64,000 nt of DNA from Streptomyces acidiscabies (GCF_020010905.1 NZ_JAGJBY010000001.1:310001-374000), one strand, 5' to 3'. Shown: positions 53,153 to 60,991, numbered from the stretch's first letter. Numbers and translations: made by a program. Notes: a model not told the origin generated them from the letters alone.

Positions 53153-53416
53153 ATGCCCGAGCGACCGCAGCCCTCGTACACGCCCCGTGCCCCGTACCTA
53201 CGGGTGCTTGACGCGCTCGCAGCGGAGATCCAGAACGGGACGTACGGGCCGGGAGACCGCATCCCGAGTGACGCCGAACTGTCCGAGCGTTTCGGAGTCG
53301 CGCGCATGACTGCCCGGCGGGCCGTGGGGGTGCTCAGGGAACGCGGGCTGGTCTTCACCGAGTGGGGGAAAGGCACGTTCGTCATCGACCCTGCGAAGCC
53401 GGACAAAGCTGATTAG
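53153..53416 (+). CDS. Short GntR-family regulator, DNA-binding domain only
   Basis: This is an 87-residue protein from ATG 53153. It consists of the winged-helix GntR domain: YLRVLDALAAEIQNGTYGPG, RIPSDAELSERFGVARMTAR, RAVGVLRERGLVFTEWGKGTFV. No effector domain follows, as in short regulators of plasmid-like and integrative elements (KorSA-like). It may repress itself and the divergent pair at 52407-52969. Ligand sensing is not expected in cis. Confidence 0.85.
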   Translation: MPERPQPSYTPRAPYLRVLDALAAEIQNGTYGPGDRIPSDAELSERFGVARMTARRAVGVLRERGLVFTEWGKGTFVIDPAKPDKAD

Positions 53417-53524
53417 CTCTCGCCCTTGAGTCTGAGGATGCGCAGCCGCAGCTCGGTGAAGGCGGTGCATTGCAGCGGCATGGTCGGCCGTGATCCTCGT
53501 TCGTCCGTGTCGTAGGGGAAGAGA

Positions 53525-53560
53525 GCCCCGCTCGCATGCCATGGGGCACACGGGCGGGGC
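53525..53560 (-). terminator. Probable terminator of the graspetide operon
   Basis: GCCCCGC (53525-53531) pairs with GCGGGGC (53554-53560) with a 22-base loop holding a further partial palindrome. It follows the methyltransferase stop by about 10 bases on the minus strand. Confidence 0.5.
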
Positions 53561-53570
53561 GGCTCGGGGG

Positions 53571-54719
53571 TCAGACGGGCAGGCGCCATAACTGTTTGTT
53601 TTCGGGGGAGTCGAGCCAGAGGGTGTGTCCCTCGTAGGTGACGGTGAGCCCGAACCGGTCCCATGGCGGGCGGTCCTGGGCGAGGTACCAGGACCACCAG
53701 CGTTCCACGGTGTCCCAGACGCCGGTGTCCCCGCCTTCGCGGACGTACGGCCCGGCGCCGGGGACGTACACGCTCTCGGCCCAGTCGCCATCGGGCATCA
53801 CGAGCCGGCGCATGACGGTCGAGGGCGAGTCGTCGTCCGTGCCGTACTGGAGCTGCGCGCCGGGAAGGTGCACGGCGAGCAGGAACGTGAAGTGGTAGTC
53901 GTCGAACGCATCCACCGGTACGTCGGTCGGGCGCCCTTCCGCGGAGACCTCGGCCACGGGGGGATCGGCTTGGGGTGTCTTCCCTCTGGCGGCCATGTAG
54001 GAGCCGCCGTCCGCGTGGAAGCGGCCTTCAAGGCTGCCGTCCTCCTTGGCATCCAGGACAGCAAGTCCGCCGCTCATGGGCGGGAACAGGTTGACGATCA
54101 GACGTCCACCGGGGGCGACAGCCGCCCGCAGCGTCTCGGTCACCTCGGGCAGCGCACAGGTGACGATCACTTTGGCGAACGTCCGTCCCCAGTCGTGCGT
54201 ACGGATGTCCGTCGTCACGACCTCGGGTGTGTGCCCGAGCGACGCGAGTGCCCGGCGCGCGGAGTCCGTCAGGTCGGGGTCGATGTCCGCCGAGACGAGT
54301 TGTGCGCTGTCGTGGAGCCGGTGCAGGAGGAGAGCGGCTTGGTAGCCGGTGCCCGTACCCGCGTCCAACACCTCGTCGGTCGGGGTGAGTTCGGCGGCTT
54401 CCAGCATCCGGGCCGTGAGACTCGGCTGTGTGCTGGACGACGTGGGCACCCCGGTGAAGAACCCGTCACCGGCTTCCCTGATCGGCTGAAGCCGTGTGAC
54501 GAGTGTGTTGTTGTCGTAGATCGGCCAGAGCCAAGCGTGACCATGCTCAACGGTGAGCTTCTGCCACCTGGTCGGGACACCGCCCCGGGAAAGGAAATAC
54601 TCGGGGACGAACGCATGCCGGGGTGTTTCCGCGAACGCCTTATGCCAGTGGCCGGAAGGCACGGCGCCCATTTCTCTGAGCTGATCGGCAAGTTTCCGAG
54701 TCCGGAAATTATCTGTCAC
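53571..54719 (-). CDS. PIMT-like O-methyltransferase of an ATP-grasp peptide (graspetide) system
   Basis: This is a 382-residue protein from GTG 54719, overlapping the ATP-grasp stop by GTGA. The N-terminal half is a protein-L-isoaspartate methyltransferase fold: LREMGAVPSGHWHKAF, ARMLEAAELTPTDEVLDAGTGTG (SAM-binding DAGTGTGY) and IVTCALPEV. The C-terminal roughly 170 residues are the extension specific to methyltransferases of ATP-grasp RiPP clusters. In characterised graspetides such enzymes methylate an Asp and drive aspartimide formation; the same is likely here. Precursor and ligase genes are directly upstream. Confidence 0.9.
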   Translation of the reverse strand: MTDNFRTRKLADQLREMGAVPSGHWHKAFAETPRHAFVPEYFLSRGGVPTRWQKLTVEHGHAWLWPIYDNNTLVTRLQPIREAGDGFFTGVPTSSSTQPSLTARMLEAAELTPTDEVLDAGTGTGYQAALLLHRLHDSAQLVSADIDPDLTDSARRALASLGHTPEVVTTDIRTHDWGRTFAKVIVTCALPEVTETLRAAVAPGGRLIVNLFPPMSGGLAVLDAKEDGSLEGRFHADGGSYMAARGKTPQADPPVAEVSAEGRPTDVPVDAFDDYHFTFLLAVHLPGAQLQYGTDDDSPSTVMRRLVMPDGDWAESVYVPGAGPYVREGGDTGVWDTVERWWSWYLAQDRPPWDRFGLTVTYEGHTLWLDSPENKQLWRLPV

Positions 54720-55669
54720 AGGTGACACCACCTCTCAAGAGTTCGGCTGATGTATTCGGCGATCCGGGCGCCTTGCGCTTCGAGCCAGGCCCATTGTCCG
54801 GACGGATTGGCCTCCAGGAAGACCCATTCACCGCCAGGGCGCACCACGAAATCGAAAGCCGCGTACTCAAGTCCCAGACGAGCGGTGTAGACGGTCACCC
54901 CGAACGCGACTTCTGCCGGTGTTTCGATCGGGCTGTATTTCAGCGAGTCGTAATCCGCCCGCCAGTCGACACGGGAAATGTCGCTCCCCGCATCGATCCT
55001 GACAGCCCGGCAGGTTCCCCCGATGTAGGTCAGGCGCACCTCGTACGCCTTGGGTACGCGCTCTTGGAACAGGTGCGCGGTGGTCTCCACGCCGTCCAGC
55101 GTTTCCAACGAGACCTCTCGGGTGTACATCGACTCGGTACCAGCCGAGTGCGTGATGTACGGACTGCCGAGAGGCTTGGTGATCAGCGGGGTTCCGATCT
55201 CCGCAGCGAATTCACGGACCGCCGCACTGTCACTCGTGATCAGCGTGCGCGGTGTACTGAGCCCTGACATGTGGGCGGTGCGGAGCTGTACGGGTTTGAA
55301 CTCTGCCGCGGAAGCTTTGGCCGGATGGTTCAGGTAGGGAACGGGAAGGCTGGTGAGAACTCCGCCGAATCCGATCCGTGCGGCTCCTCGCGCCCAGTGG
55401 GCGTCAGCTTCGGAGAGATCCGGGAACTCGAACAAGCGAGGCCGGTTCCAGAAGACGGCCCCGACGTCGGACAGTTCGACGCGACGATGGGGTGTTTCGA
55501 GAGACCCCGCCCACTCCCCATCACCGAGAGTTGCCCGGACCGAGATTTCGCCTGGAAACTCTCGGGTGTCGAAGCGGAACACCGGGACACCGGCCGTGAA
55601 CAGCCGTTCCACGACGAGGTCGGTCCCCGCGTCGTAAGGGCTGTCCACGACCAGAACGGTTTTCGTCAC
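54716..55669 (-). CDS. ATP-grasp ribosomal peptide maturase (graspetide ligase)
   Basis: This is a 317-residue protein from GTG 55669, overlapping the precursor stop by four bases. The start VTKTVLVVDSPYDAGTDLV and GAVFWNRPRLFEFPD are typical of the MvdD/SAV_5884-type maturases. ATP-grasp elements include LITKPLGSPYI, LFQERVPKAYEVRLTYIGG and the magnesium-binding DFVVRPGGEWVFLEANPSGQW. It would join Ser/Thr or Lys side chains of the precursor to Asp/Glu carboxylates as esters or amides. It ends on the start of the methyltransferase. Confidence 0.93.
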   Translation of the reverse strand: MTKTVLVVDSPYDAGTDLVVERLFTAGVPVFRFDTREFPGEISVRATLGDGEWAGSLETPHRRVELSDVGAVFWNRPRLFEFPDLSEADAHWARGAARIGFGGVLTSLPVPYLNHPAKASAAEFKPVQLRTAHMSGLSTPRTLITSDSAAVREFAAEIGTPLITKPLGSPYITHSAGTESMYTREVSLETLDGVETTAHLFQERVPKAYEVRLTYIGGTCRAVRIDAGSDISRVDWRADYDSLKYSPIETPAEVAFGVTVYTARLGLEYAAFDFVVRPGGEWVFLEANPSGQWAWLEAQGARIAEYISRTLERWCHL

Positions 55670-55944
55670 TCGAATACCCCAGGGTCGCCACCCTCGTCAC
55701 TCGGCGGAGGGTTCTTGGGGTCACCATCAGGGTTGGTCTTCTTCGAGGTCGCCATGGACGTCAACGGCGATCCGTCCGCGAAGCGGGCGGTCTGTGTCTC
55801 CGGGTCGTAGACAGGCGCCGAGAGAACCGCGCCGTCGGACCGGGGATGCAACCGCGCGTCCTTGATCGCGTACGGCCGCAGCCCCTTCGGCGCGACAGCC
55901 ACCGGGGCGTCTCCCTGAAGGGGGAGCGAGGCAACGAGCTGCAC
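55666..55944 (-). CDS. Putative ATP-grasp-modified RiPP (graspetide) precursor
   Basis: This is a 92-residue peptide from GTG 55944 with GGAGG five bases upstream. The leader keeps the family pattern PKGLRPY (residues 19-25), VYDPETQ (45-51) and DGSPL (57-61). The probable core (about 62-92) has Thr62, Ser63, Thr66, Ser67 and Thr70 as donors and Asp73, Asp75, Asp83, Glu84, Asp87 and Glu92 as acceptors. Asp73-Gly74 is the best aspartimide site. It lies directly before the maturase gene in a GTGA overlap. The ring pattern cannot be read from sequence. Confidence 0.88.
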   Translation of the reverse strand: MQLVASLPLQGDAPVAVAPKGLRPYAIKDARLHPRSDGAVLSAPVYDPETQTARFADGSPLTSMATSKKTNPDGDPKNPPPSDEGGDPGVFE

Positions 55945-56067
55945 GAGGTCCTCCGTTCTCTGAGATCGGGACTTGCTTTCGTTGGGCTTGCTGCTGTTCT
56001 GGCGGTGCGACCCGCCCGGCCGCCTCGCTTCACGGGATGCGGGGCAGCCGGACGGGAGTTCATGCGG

Positions 56068-56541
56068 TCAGGCGGCGGGTTCGCCGCGCGTGAGGATCGG
56101 GATGCGGTGGCCGTTCTTGAGCGCCGTCAGGGCTTCTCGGATACGGCGTTCCTGGTAGGTCTCGACGTGTACGTCGAGGTCGTCCAGGGGAACCCACTTG
56201 AGCGCCGACAGTTCGCGAGCCGCACTGTCGGGTACGGCCACGGCGTCCGCTTCCTCCGGGGTCACCGTTCCGCCGTCCACGACGATGTTGTAACCCTCAG
56301 CGGTTTCACTGCTCGCGGGCATGTAGTCGATGACGAGGGCGTGGCTGATCTCGCGGACCAGGCCGGTTTCCTCGGCGAGTTCACGCGCCGCCGCATCCGC
56401 CGGTGCCTCCCCCTCCTGAGCGCCACCGCCGGGAAGTTGCCACTTCCCCGACTTGTAGGCGGGCTGCACCAGAAGTACGCGGTCGTCCTGGTCCAGGACC
56501 AGGCTGACGGCGCCGATCCTGCGGCGGGGTGGGCTGGACAT
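56068..56541 (-). CDS. Nudix hydrolase
   Basis: This is a 157-residue protein from ATG 56541 (ATG 56562 in frame is possible). The Nudix box reads GGGAQEGEAPADAAARELAEETGL, the G-x5-E-x7-RE-x2-EE-x-G pattern. It hydrolyses a nucleoside diphosphate linked to an unknown group. It follows a 32-residue peptide gene by 38 bases or fewer and precedes the graspetide precursor by about 120 bases on the same strand, so it may be in the same locus but has no proven role there. Confidence 0.88.
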   Translation of the reverse strand: MSSPPRRRIGAVSLVLDQDDRVLLVQPAYKSGKWQLPGGGAQEGEAPADAAARELAEETGLVREISHALVIDYMPASSETAEGYNIVVDGGTVTPEEADAVAVPDSAARELSALKWVPLDDLDVHVETYQERRIREALTALKNGHRIPILTRGEPAA

Positions 56542-56579
56542 GCTGACGTCCCTGTGAGTCATACCGTTGACCCCCGCCG

Positions 56580-56678
56580 TCACTCGTGATCGGTGGAGGC
56601 CGAGCCGTCGCCCTCGTCCGGGACGTCCAGGGGGAGGTACTGGCCCCCGACGGCTTCCAGCGTGATCGTCTTGCTCAT
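56580..56678 (-). CDS. 32-residue acidic peptide, possible peptide natural-product precursor
   Basis: This ORF from ATG 56678 to TGA 56580-56582 has an ideal AAGGAG ribosome site. It begins MSKTITLEAVGGQYLPLDVP and ends in Asp/Gly/Ser residues and HE. It has no Cys or membrane segment and is acidic. It is directly upstream of the Nudix gene. Size, acidic C-terminus and location beside a RiPP operon make a precursor or antitoxin-like role possible, but no family is recognised. Confidence 0.6.
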   Translation of the reverse strand: MSKTITLEAVGGQYLPLDVPDEGDGSASTDHE

Positions 56679-56758
56679 GGGCGCGTGCTCCTTGTGTACT
56701 TGAGGTGTGGCCCCGGTCGGCCGTCAGCCGCCATGCAGAAAGCCGATCGGGGTTGGTC

Positions 56759-56801
56759 CCGCCCCCTGCCCCAGAGCGAGAGTTCATGGGGCAGGGGGCG
56801 G
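56759..56801. terminator. Strong bidirectional terminator upstream of the peptide/Nudix genes
   Basis: CCGCCCCCTGCCCC (56759-56772) pairs perfectly with GGGGCAGGGGGCGG (56788-56801), 14 bp, with a 15-base loop. It insulates the 56.9-58.0 kb operon from the graspetide locus. Confidence 0.85.
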
Positions 56802-56914
56802 AGTCTTCGGTGCGGCCGACTACGAGGGCTGCACGTGGGTTCCGCCGTTGTCGAGTGCCGGTCGCACTCGCCGGCCAAAAGGCGCGGCAGGCGAGTACTT
56901 GTGGCGGATGAGCA

Positions 56915-57442
56915 TCAGACGAACAACCGAGCGCGTCGATGCTTTCCGCGATGGTTCGGCCCGCCCTGATCGGAAGGGGAAGAGTCGTGCCGCCGTCGGC
57001 ACGACTCTTGTGACCAGGGCGGGGGCTCAGGGGGAAGGCTTACTGCCGGTGCTTGGAGCGACTGCGTGAACAGCACGTACCGGCACCCTGCAACGCTGTC
57101 TTCCACTACCGCCGTGAGCGGAACCCCCGCTTTGAGAAGCTCTTGCGCTTCACCGTGCGGCATGAAGTAAGCAGCCCACCAACGGAGTTCACCAGCAGGA
57201 TCACCGCCGGATACGTACGGGCGGAACGCCCCAGGAGGAGCCCAGCCAACCGACGAGGGGTCGGGGTCCACTCGTTCGGCAAGGCGAAGAGCCTGCCGAT
57301 GCAGCCAGCGCATCGCGAGGACTGGGGAGATCGTTTGGGATGTGTCGAAGACGAAAGGCGCCACGTCGTTCGTGCCGCGCACACGACCCTCAGCGCGCGC
57401 AACACACACATAGCTTTCAGGCAAGGGGAGTTGATGCCTCAC
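56915..57442 (-). CDS. Hypothetical protein of the XRE-linked operon
   Basis: This is a 175-residue protein from GTG 57442, overlapping the upstream gene's stop (GTGA). The N-terminal 125 residues look folded (ESYVCVARAEGRVRGTNDVAPFVFD and RWWAAYFMPHGEAQELLKAG, CRYVLF). The last 45 residues are Pro, Arg and Ser-rich and poorly structured. I recall related proteins beside XRE/DUF397 pairs in Streptomyces islands. Function is unknown. Confidence 0.6.
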   Translation of the reverse strand: MRHQLPLPESYVCVARAEGRVRGTNDVAPFVFDTSQTISPVLAMRWLHRQALRLAERVDPDPSSVGWAPPGAFRPYVSGGDPAGELRWWAAYFMPHGEAQELLKAGVPLTAVVEDSVAGCRYVLFTQSLQAPAVSLPPEPPPWSQESCRRRHDSSPSDQGGPNHRGKHRRARLFV

Positions 57443-57741
57443 GCGATCTCACCCCGACTCCGCGCGTTCGCCTTCCCCACTTCAGCCCGCAACCTCTGTT
57501 CCGCCGTGACCGGCCGTACGTCACCGGGCTCCACGTCCCACTCGACCCCACCCTTCACCGGCCGCAGCGCCCACCTCCCCGCCCACTCACCCCTGAACTT
57601 CCCTACCTGATCCCGCGTCACATCCATGAGGAGCGCCCCCACTTCCGGCACAGGCCGCGAGGGGTCGGGAGCGTTCATTCCGCTGCCTCCGTTCAGTTCG
57701 TTGCTCGGCGAGGTTGCTGCCAGGCTCTGAGAGACGGTCAT
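57439..57741 (-). CDS. Hypothetical protein of the XRE-linked operon
   Basis: This is a 100-residue soluble protein from ATG 57741 overlapping the stop of the preceding gene (ATGA). A polar N-terminus leads to a conserved-looking region (VGALLMDVTRDQVGKFRGEWA, RWALRPVKGGVEWDVEP). It ends in basic helical sequence. No motif is recognised. It is the middle gene of three coupled genes. Confidence 0.6.
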   Translation of the reverse strand: MTVSQSLAATSPSNELNGGSGMNAPDPSRPVPEVGALLMDVTRDQVGKFRGEWAGRWALRPVKGGVEWDVEPGDVRPVTAEQRLRAEVGKANARSRGEIA

Positions 57742-58031
57742 GACTCCGCCTCCACACGCGCGGTGTGCGGGTGCTCAGTGATCGTTTCGTTAGCGAACCG
57801 GACCCCCAGCGGCCCGGCCAAGGCGCGCGCTCTGTTCCGGAACCGGTCAGCGGCTTCACAGACGGCGCACCCCTCAACCGGAACGGGTTCGAGATCAGAC
57901 GGGAGAGCCATTCCAACCCTTTCCGAGTCTCGGTGGCTGTCTTGTCCCAGCCGCCAGAACGCCCGCGAGTCGACGAGCGCTTCCAGCTCAGCCACGGCAG
58001 CTATCGGGATCGTTGTCAGGGATCTGTTCAT
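57738..58031 (-). CDS. Hypothetical protein of the XRE-linked operon, first gene
   Basis: This is a 97-residue protein from ATG 58031. It contains CAVC (EGCAVCEAADRFRNRARALA), possibly half of a zinc site. The start is divergent from the XRE regulator gene with 146 bases between. The stop overlaps the next start (ATGA). Function is unknown; co-regulation by the XRE protein is likely. Confidence 0.6.
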   Translation of the reverse strand: MNRSLTTIPIAAVAELEALVDSRAFWRLGQDSHRDSERVGMALPSDLEPVPVEGCAVCEAADRFRNRARALAGPLGVRFANETITEHPHTARVEAES

Positions 58032-58177
58032 GGTTCGCGACCGCGCCCCTCTGCCGATCCGCTACGGCTGTCAAGCCTGCAAAGCAATTTGCTCTGTGTG
58101 ACCTCAGGTTTGCAGGCAGCGACCTACCATCGCTACAAGTGCATGTCTCGCAATGAGAGTTGGAACATGGAGGGCAT

Positions 58178-59008
58178 ATGCCTGCCAAGCCCAAGCCTCT
58201 GACCCCGGACAGGTCGGCCAGACACTTGTTCGGGGCAAAGATGCGCTACTACAGGGAGCAGGCGCACATGAGCCTTGATGCCCTGTCCGAGATCGTGAAC
58301 GTCTCCAAAGCCCACCTGTCCCGAATCGAACGGGCAGAGTCGCCGGTGCCGCCAGGGCTGCCGCCCAGACTCGATGCGGCGTTTGGGACGGATTCGATCT
58401 TTACGGACCTGTATCTGTTGGCCCGTAAGGAGATCCATCCCGACCGGTTCAAGCGGCGGATGGAACTGGAAGCACGGGCAACCGTCATCAAGGAGTACGC
58501 GCCACAGATCGTGCCCGGTTTGCTTCAAACCGAGGACTATGCCCGTGCGCAGTTCCGTACGCACAACCCGAAGGCCACGGAGCAGGAGATCGAAGACCTG
58601 GTCATAGGGCGGATGTCTCGGGTCGACTTGCTCTTGGGTGACCCCCGCCCCGACTTCTCTGCGGTGCTGGACGAGGCGGTTTTACGGCGAGGGTACGGCG
58701 GTCCAAAGGTGATGCGTAGGCAGCTGGAGAAGCTACTTGCGCTTGCGCTCACTCCCACCACCTACGTTCAGGTTCTCCCCTTCGCCTTTGGGGGACATGC
58801 GCTTGCCGGGGGGTCGTTGGCGCTGTGGCGCTTGGAAGACGGGGCTGTTGTGGCCTACGAGGAGGCCATCACCACAGGAACCCTGATCGAGGAACAGGAC
58901 GAAGCGGACACGAAGCTCCGGGCTTACGATCTGCTTAGCGCATCTGCGCTGTCCCCTGCCGACTCTGCGGGCTTCATCCGGTCCGTTTTGGAGGAACTTC
59001 CCAAATGA
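58178..59008 (+). CDS. XRE-family regulator with DUF5753 domain (WhiJ-like)
   Basis: This is a 276-residue protein from ATG 58178, with GGAGGG ahead. The helix-turn-helix (residues about 14-70) has KMRYYREQAHMSLDALSEIV and SKAHLSRIERAESP. The DUF5753 effector domain (about 95-275) starts LEARATVIKEYAPQIVPGLLQTEDYA. Its stop overlaps the DUF397 gene by ATGA. Such pairs are the WhiJ-type regulators of Streptomyces development and antibiotic production, often beside genes of unknown function like the divergent operon here. Confidence 0.9.
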   Translation: MPAKPKPLTPDRSARHLFGAKMRYYREQAHMSLDALSEIVNVSKAHLSRIERAESPVPPGLPPRLDAAFGTDSIFTDLYLLARKEIHPDRFKRRMELEARATVIKEYAPQIVPGLLQTEDYARAQFRTHNPKATEQEIEDLVIGRMSRVDLLLGDPRPDFSAVLDEAVLRRGYGGPKVMRRQLEKLLALALTPTTYVQVLPFAFGGHALAGGSLALWRLEDGAVVAYEEAITTGTLIEEQDEADTKLRAYDLLSASALSPADSAGFIRSVLEELPK

Positions 59009-59220
59009 GCACCACCTTTGACCTCTCTGACGTTAGGTGGGTCAAGTCCAGCTACAGCGGCAACGGAGGAGGGAGTTGCCTTGAGTGGGCTCCTGACTTG
59101 GCAGTTACAACAGGTGTTGTTCCAGTCCGTGACAGCAAGGTCCTGGGGGGACCGTGCCTCACCTTGAGTCCCCGTGCCTTCGCCACTTTCGTCGAGTTCG
59201 CCCGCAGCTTCGACGCGTAG
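59005..59220 (+). CDS. DUF397 protein, partner of the XRE regulator
   Basis: This is a 71-residue acidic protein with the DUF397 signature: VRWVKSSYSGNGGGSCLEWAPD, VPVRDSKVLGGPCLTLSPRAFATFVEFAR. It is translationally coupled to the XRE gene (ATGA). DUF397 proteins are thought to act as small modulators of the cognate XRE regulator. The stop is followed by a GTAC element and a terminator. Confidence 0.92.
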   Translation: MSTTFDLSDVRWVKSSYSGNGGGSCLEWAPDLAVTTGVVPVRDSKVLGGPCLTLSPRAFATFVEFARSFDA

Positions 59221-59226
59221 TACCTG

Positions 59227-59267
59227 TCAGCCCCCGTCGCTTCACTCTCAGAAGCAACGGGGGCTGA
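59227..59267. terminator. Terminator between DUF397 and arsC genes
   Basis: TCAGCCCCCGT-GCTTC (59227-59243) pairs with GAAGC-ACGGGGGCTGA (59251-59267) across a 7-base loop, with one mismatch. It can serve both converging genes. Confidence 0.8.
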
Positions 59268-59294
59268 CTGCTGCCGTGAAACGACGTAGGTATC

Positions 59295-59699
59295 TCAGCC
59301 CTCCGGAGCGATCTCAGCGATCAGACCGCGGACCCGCTTCTCGATCTCGTCGCGGATCGGGCGTACGGCGTCGACTCCCTGTCCTGCCGGGTCAGGGAGT
59401 TGCCAGTCGAGGTAGCGCTTGCCGGGGAAGATCGGGCAGGTGTCGCCGCATCCCATCGTGATGACGACGTCCGATGCCTGGACGGCTTCCGCCGTCAGTA
59501 CTTTGGGGACCTCGGCCGCGATGTCGATGCCCACCTCCGCCAGCGCCTTCACCACAGCGGGGTTCACCGTGTCGGCGGGGGCGGAACCGGCAGAGTGGAC
59601 CTGGACTCGGGCGCCCGCGAGGTGGGTGAGGAAGGCGGCGGCCATCTGCGAGCGTCCGGCGTTGTGGACGCAGACGAAGAGGACGGACGGGGTGGTCAT
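59295..59699 (-). CDS. arsC: Arsenate reductase ArsC, low-molecular-weight phosphatase type
   Basis: This is a 134-residue protein. The P-loop is CVHNAGRSQ (catalytic first Cys and Arg). The second and third redox Cys lie in MGCGDTCP. DWQLPDPAG contains the catalytic Asp. This is the thioredoxin- or mycothiol-coupled class that reduces arsenate to arsenite. It follows the aquaporin gene by 27 bases. Confidence 0.93.
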   Translation of the reverse strand: MTTPSVLFVCVHNAGRSQMAAAFLTHLAGARVQVHSAGSAPADTVNPAVVKALAEVGIDIAAEVPKVLTAEAVQASDVVITMGCGDTCPIFPGKRYLDWQLPDPAGQGVDAVRPIRDEIEKRVRGLIAEIAPEG

Positions 59700-59726
59700 G
59701 GCGGGTGCCTTTCCGGTCAGGGCTGG

Positions 59727-60641
59727 TCAGGAGGTGGTGAGTTCGGGTTCGCCGCCCGCGACGACTGAGGCTTCCGTGACGCCCGAGACGCCCGCGGCTT
59801 CCGTGACGCCCGAGACACCCGCGGCTTCCGAGACGCCCGTGACATCCGCAGCGCCCGCGACGTCCACGGCGTACGCGACGTCCGCAGCGTCCACGGCGTC
59901 CGCGATGCCCACGGAGTCCACTGCGCCCACGACGCCCGTACCGACAGCCCCGCCCCGTCCCCCCACAGGACGTACGAACACCGCAGCCACCAGCCCGACT
60001 CCAAGCCCCGCACCGACCACCTGAGCCACAACAAACGGCCCGACCGAAGCCGGCGCGATCCCGGCGAACGTATCCGTGAAGGCCCGGCCGACCGTCACCG
60101 CCGGATTCGCGAACGACGTCGAGGACGTGAACCAGTACGCCGCACCGATGTAGGACGCCACGGCGACAGGACCGAAGCGCGCTCGACCAGTCCGCGCCAA
60201 GCCGAGAACCAGCAGCACAAGCCCAGCAGTCGCAACCACTTCGCCGAGCAGCAGATGCCCGGCCGAGCGGTCATGAGTGGACCACCGCACCAACGGCTCC
60301 CCGAACATCGCATCGGCCAGAACCGCGCCCGCAACCGCCCCGGCCATCTGCGCCAGGACGTACGCGGCCAGGTCACGCGGCGTCAGCCCGCCAGGCGTAC
60401 GACGGTCGGCGAACCAGACCGCGAGCGTCACCACAGGGTTGAAGTGCGCACCGGAAACCGGCCCGAACAGCACGATGAGCACCCCCAACCCGAACACCGT
60501 GGCCAGCGAGTTCGCCAGCAGCTGGACCCCGACGTCGTCGGTCAGCTCCGTCGCCTGGATGCCCGAGCCGACCACCACCGCGACAAGGGCCGCCGACCCG
60601 ACCGCTTCGGCGAGAGCCCGGCGCCCGAGCGGCACATTCAC
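59727..60641 (-). CDS. Aquaporin-family channel (AqpS-like) with a repeat-built tail
   Basis: This is a 304-residue protein from GTG 60641, overlapping the arsR stop by GTGA. It has six membrane helices and both pore NPA-type motifs (HFNPVVT and FANPAVT). About 220 residues form the channel. The last 75 residues are a Val/Gly/Ala/Asp/Thr repeat tail (ADVTGVSEAAGVSGVTEAAG) encoded by imperfect DNA repeats. No ArsB or Acr3 pump gene is seen, so, as in AqpS clusters, the channel probably lets arsenite out after reduction. The tail is unlike typical aquaporins. Confidence 0.88.
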   Translation of the reverse strand: MNVPLGRRALAEAVGSAALVAVVVGSGIQATELTDDVGVQLLANSLATVFGLGVLIVLFGPVSGAHFNPVVTLAVWFADRRTPGGLTPRDLAAYVLAQMAGAVAGAVLADAMFGEPLVRWSTHDRSAGHLLLGEVVATAGLVLLVLGLARTGRARFGPVAVASYIGAAYWFTSSTSFANPAVTVGRAFTDTFAGIAPASVGPFVVAQVVGAGLGVGLVAAVFVRPVGGRGGAVGTGVVGAVDSVGIADAVDAADVAYAVDVAGAADVTGVSEAAGVSGVTEAAGVSGVTEASVVAGGEPELTTS

Positions 60642-60991
60642 GTCGCCGCCTCGCTGGTCAGGAACCCGGCCAGCCGGTCCAGCACCCCGGGCAGCACCCG
60701 GTAGTACACCCACGTCCCCCGCCGCTCGGAGTCGATCAGCCCCGCCTGCCGCAGCAGCTTCAGGTGGTGGGAGATCGTCGGCTGCGACAGGTCGAACGCC
60801 GGGGTCAGGTCGCACACACAGACCTCGCCGCCGGCCCGGGAGGCGATCATCGACAGCAGGCGCAGCCGGACCGGATCGCCGAGCGCCTTGAAGGTCCTGG
60901 CCAGGTCGGTCGCCTGCGCGTCGTCCAGCGGCGCGGCCGTCAGCCCCGTACAGCAGTCCTGCCCGAGCACCACGAGTTCCTGCTTCGACAT
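60638..60991 (-). CDS. arsR: ArsR-family metalloregulator
   Basis: This is a 117-residue protein from ATG 60991. The metal site is CVCDLTPAF in the DNA-binding helix, with an extra CC at residues 14-15. The winged helix continues with LSQPTISHHLKLLRQAGLI and RRGTWVYYRVLPGVL. It should repress its operon and release on arsenite binding. A 13-bp direct repeat overlaps its start; a palindrome lies in the divergent region. Confidence 0.93.
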   Translation of the reverse strand: MSKQELVVLGQDCCTGLTAAPLDDAQATDLARTFKALGDPVRLRLLSMIASRAGGEVCVCDLTPAFDLSQPTISHHLKLLRQAGLIDSERRGTWVYYRVLPGVLDRLAGFLTSEAAT

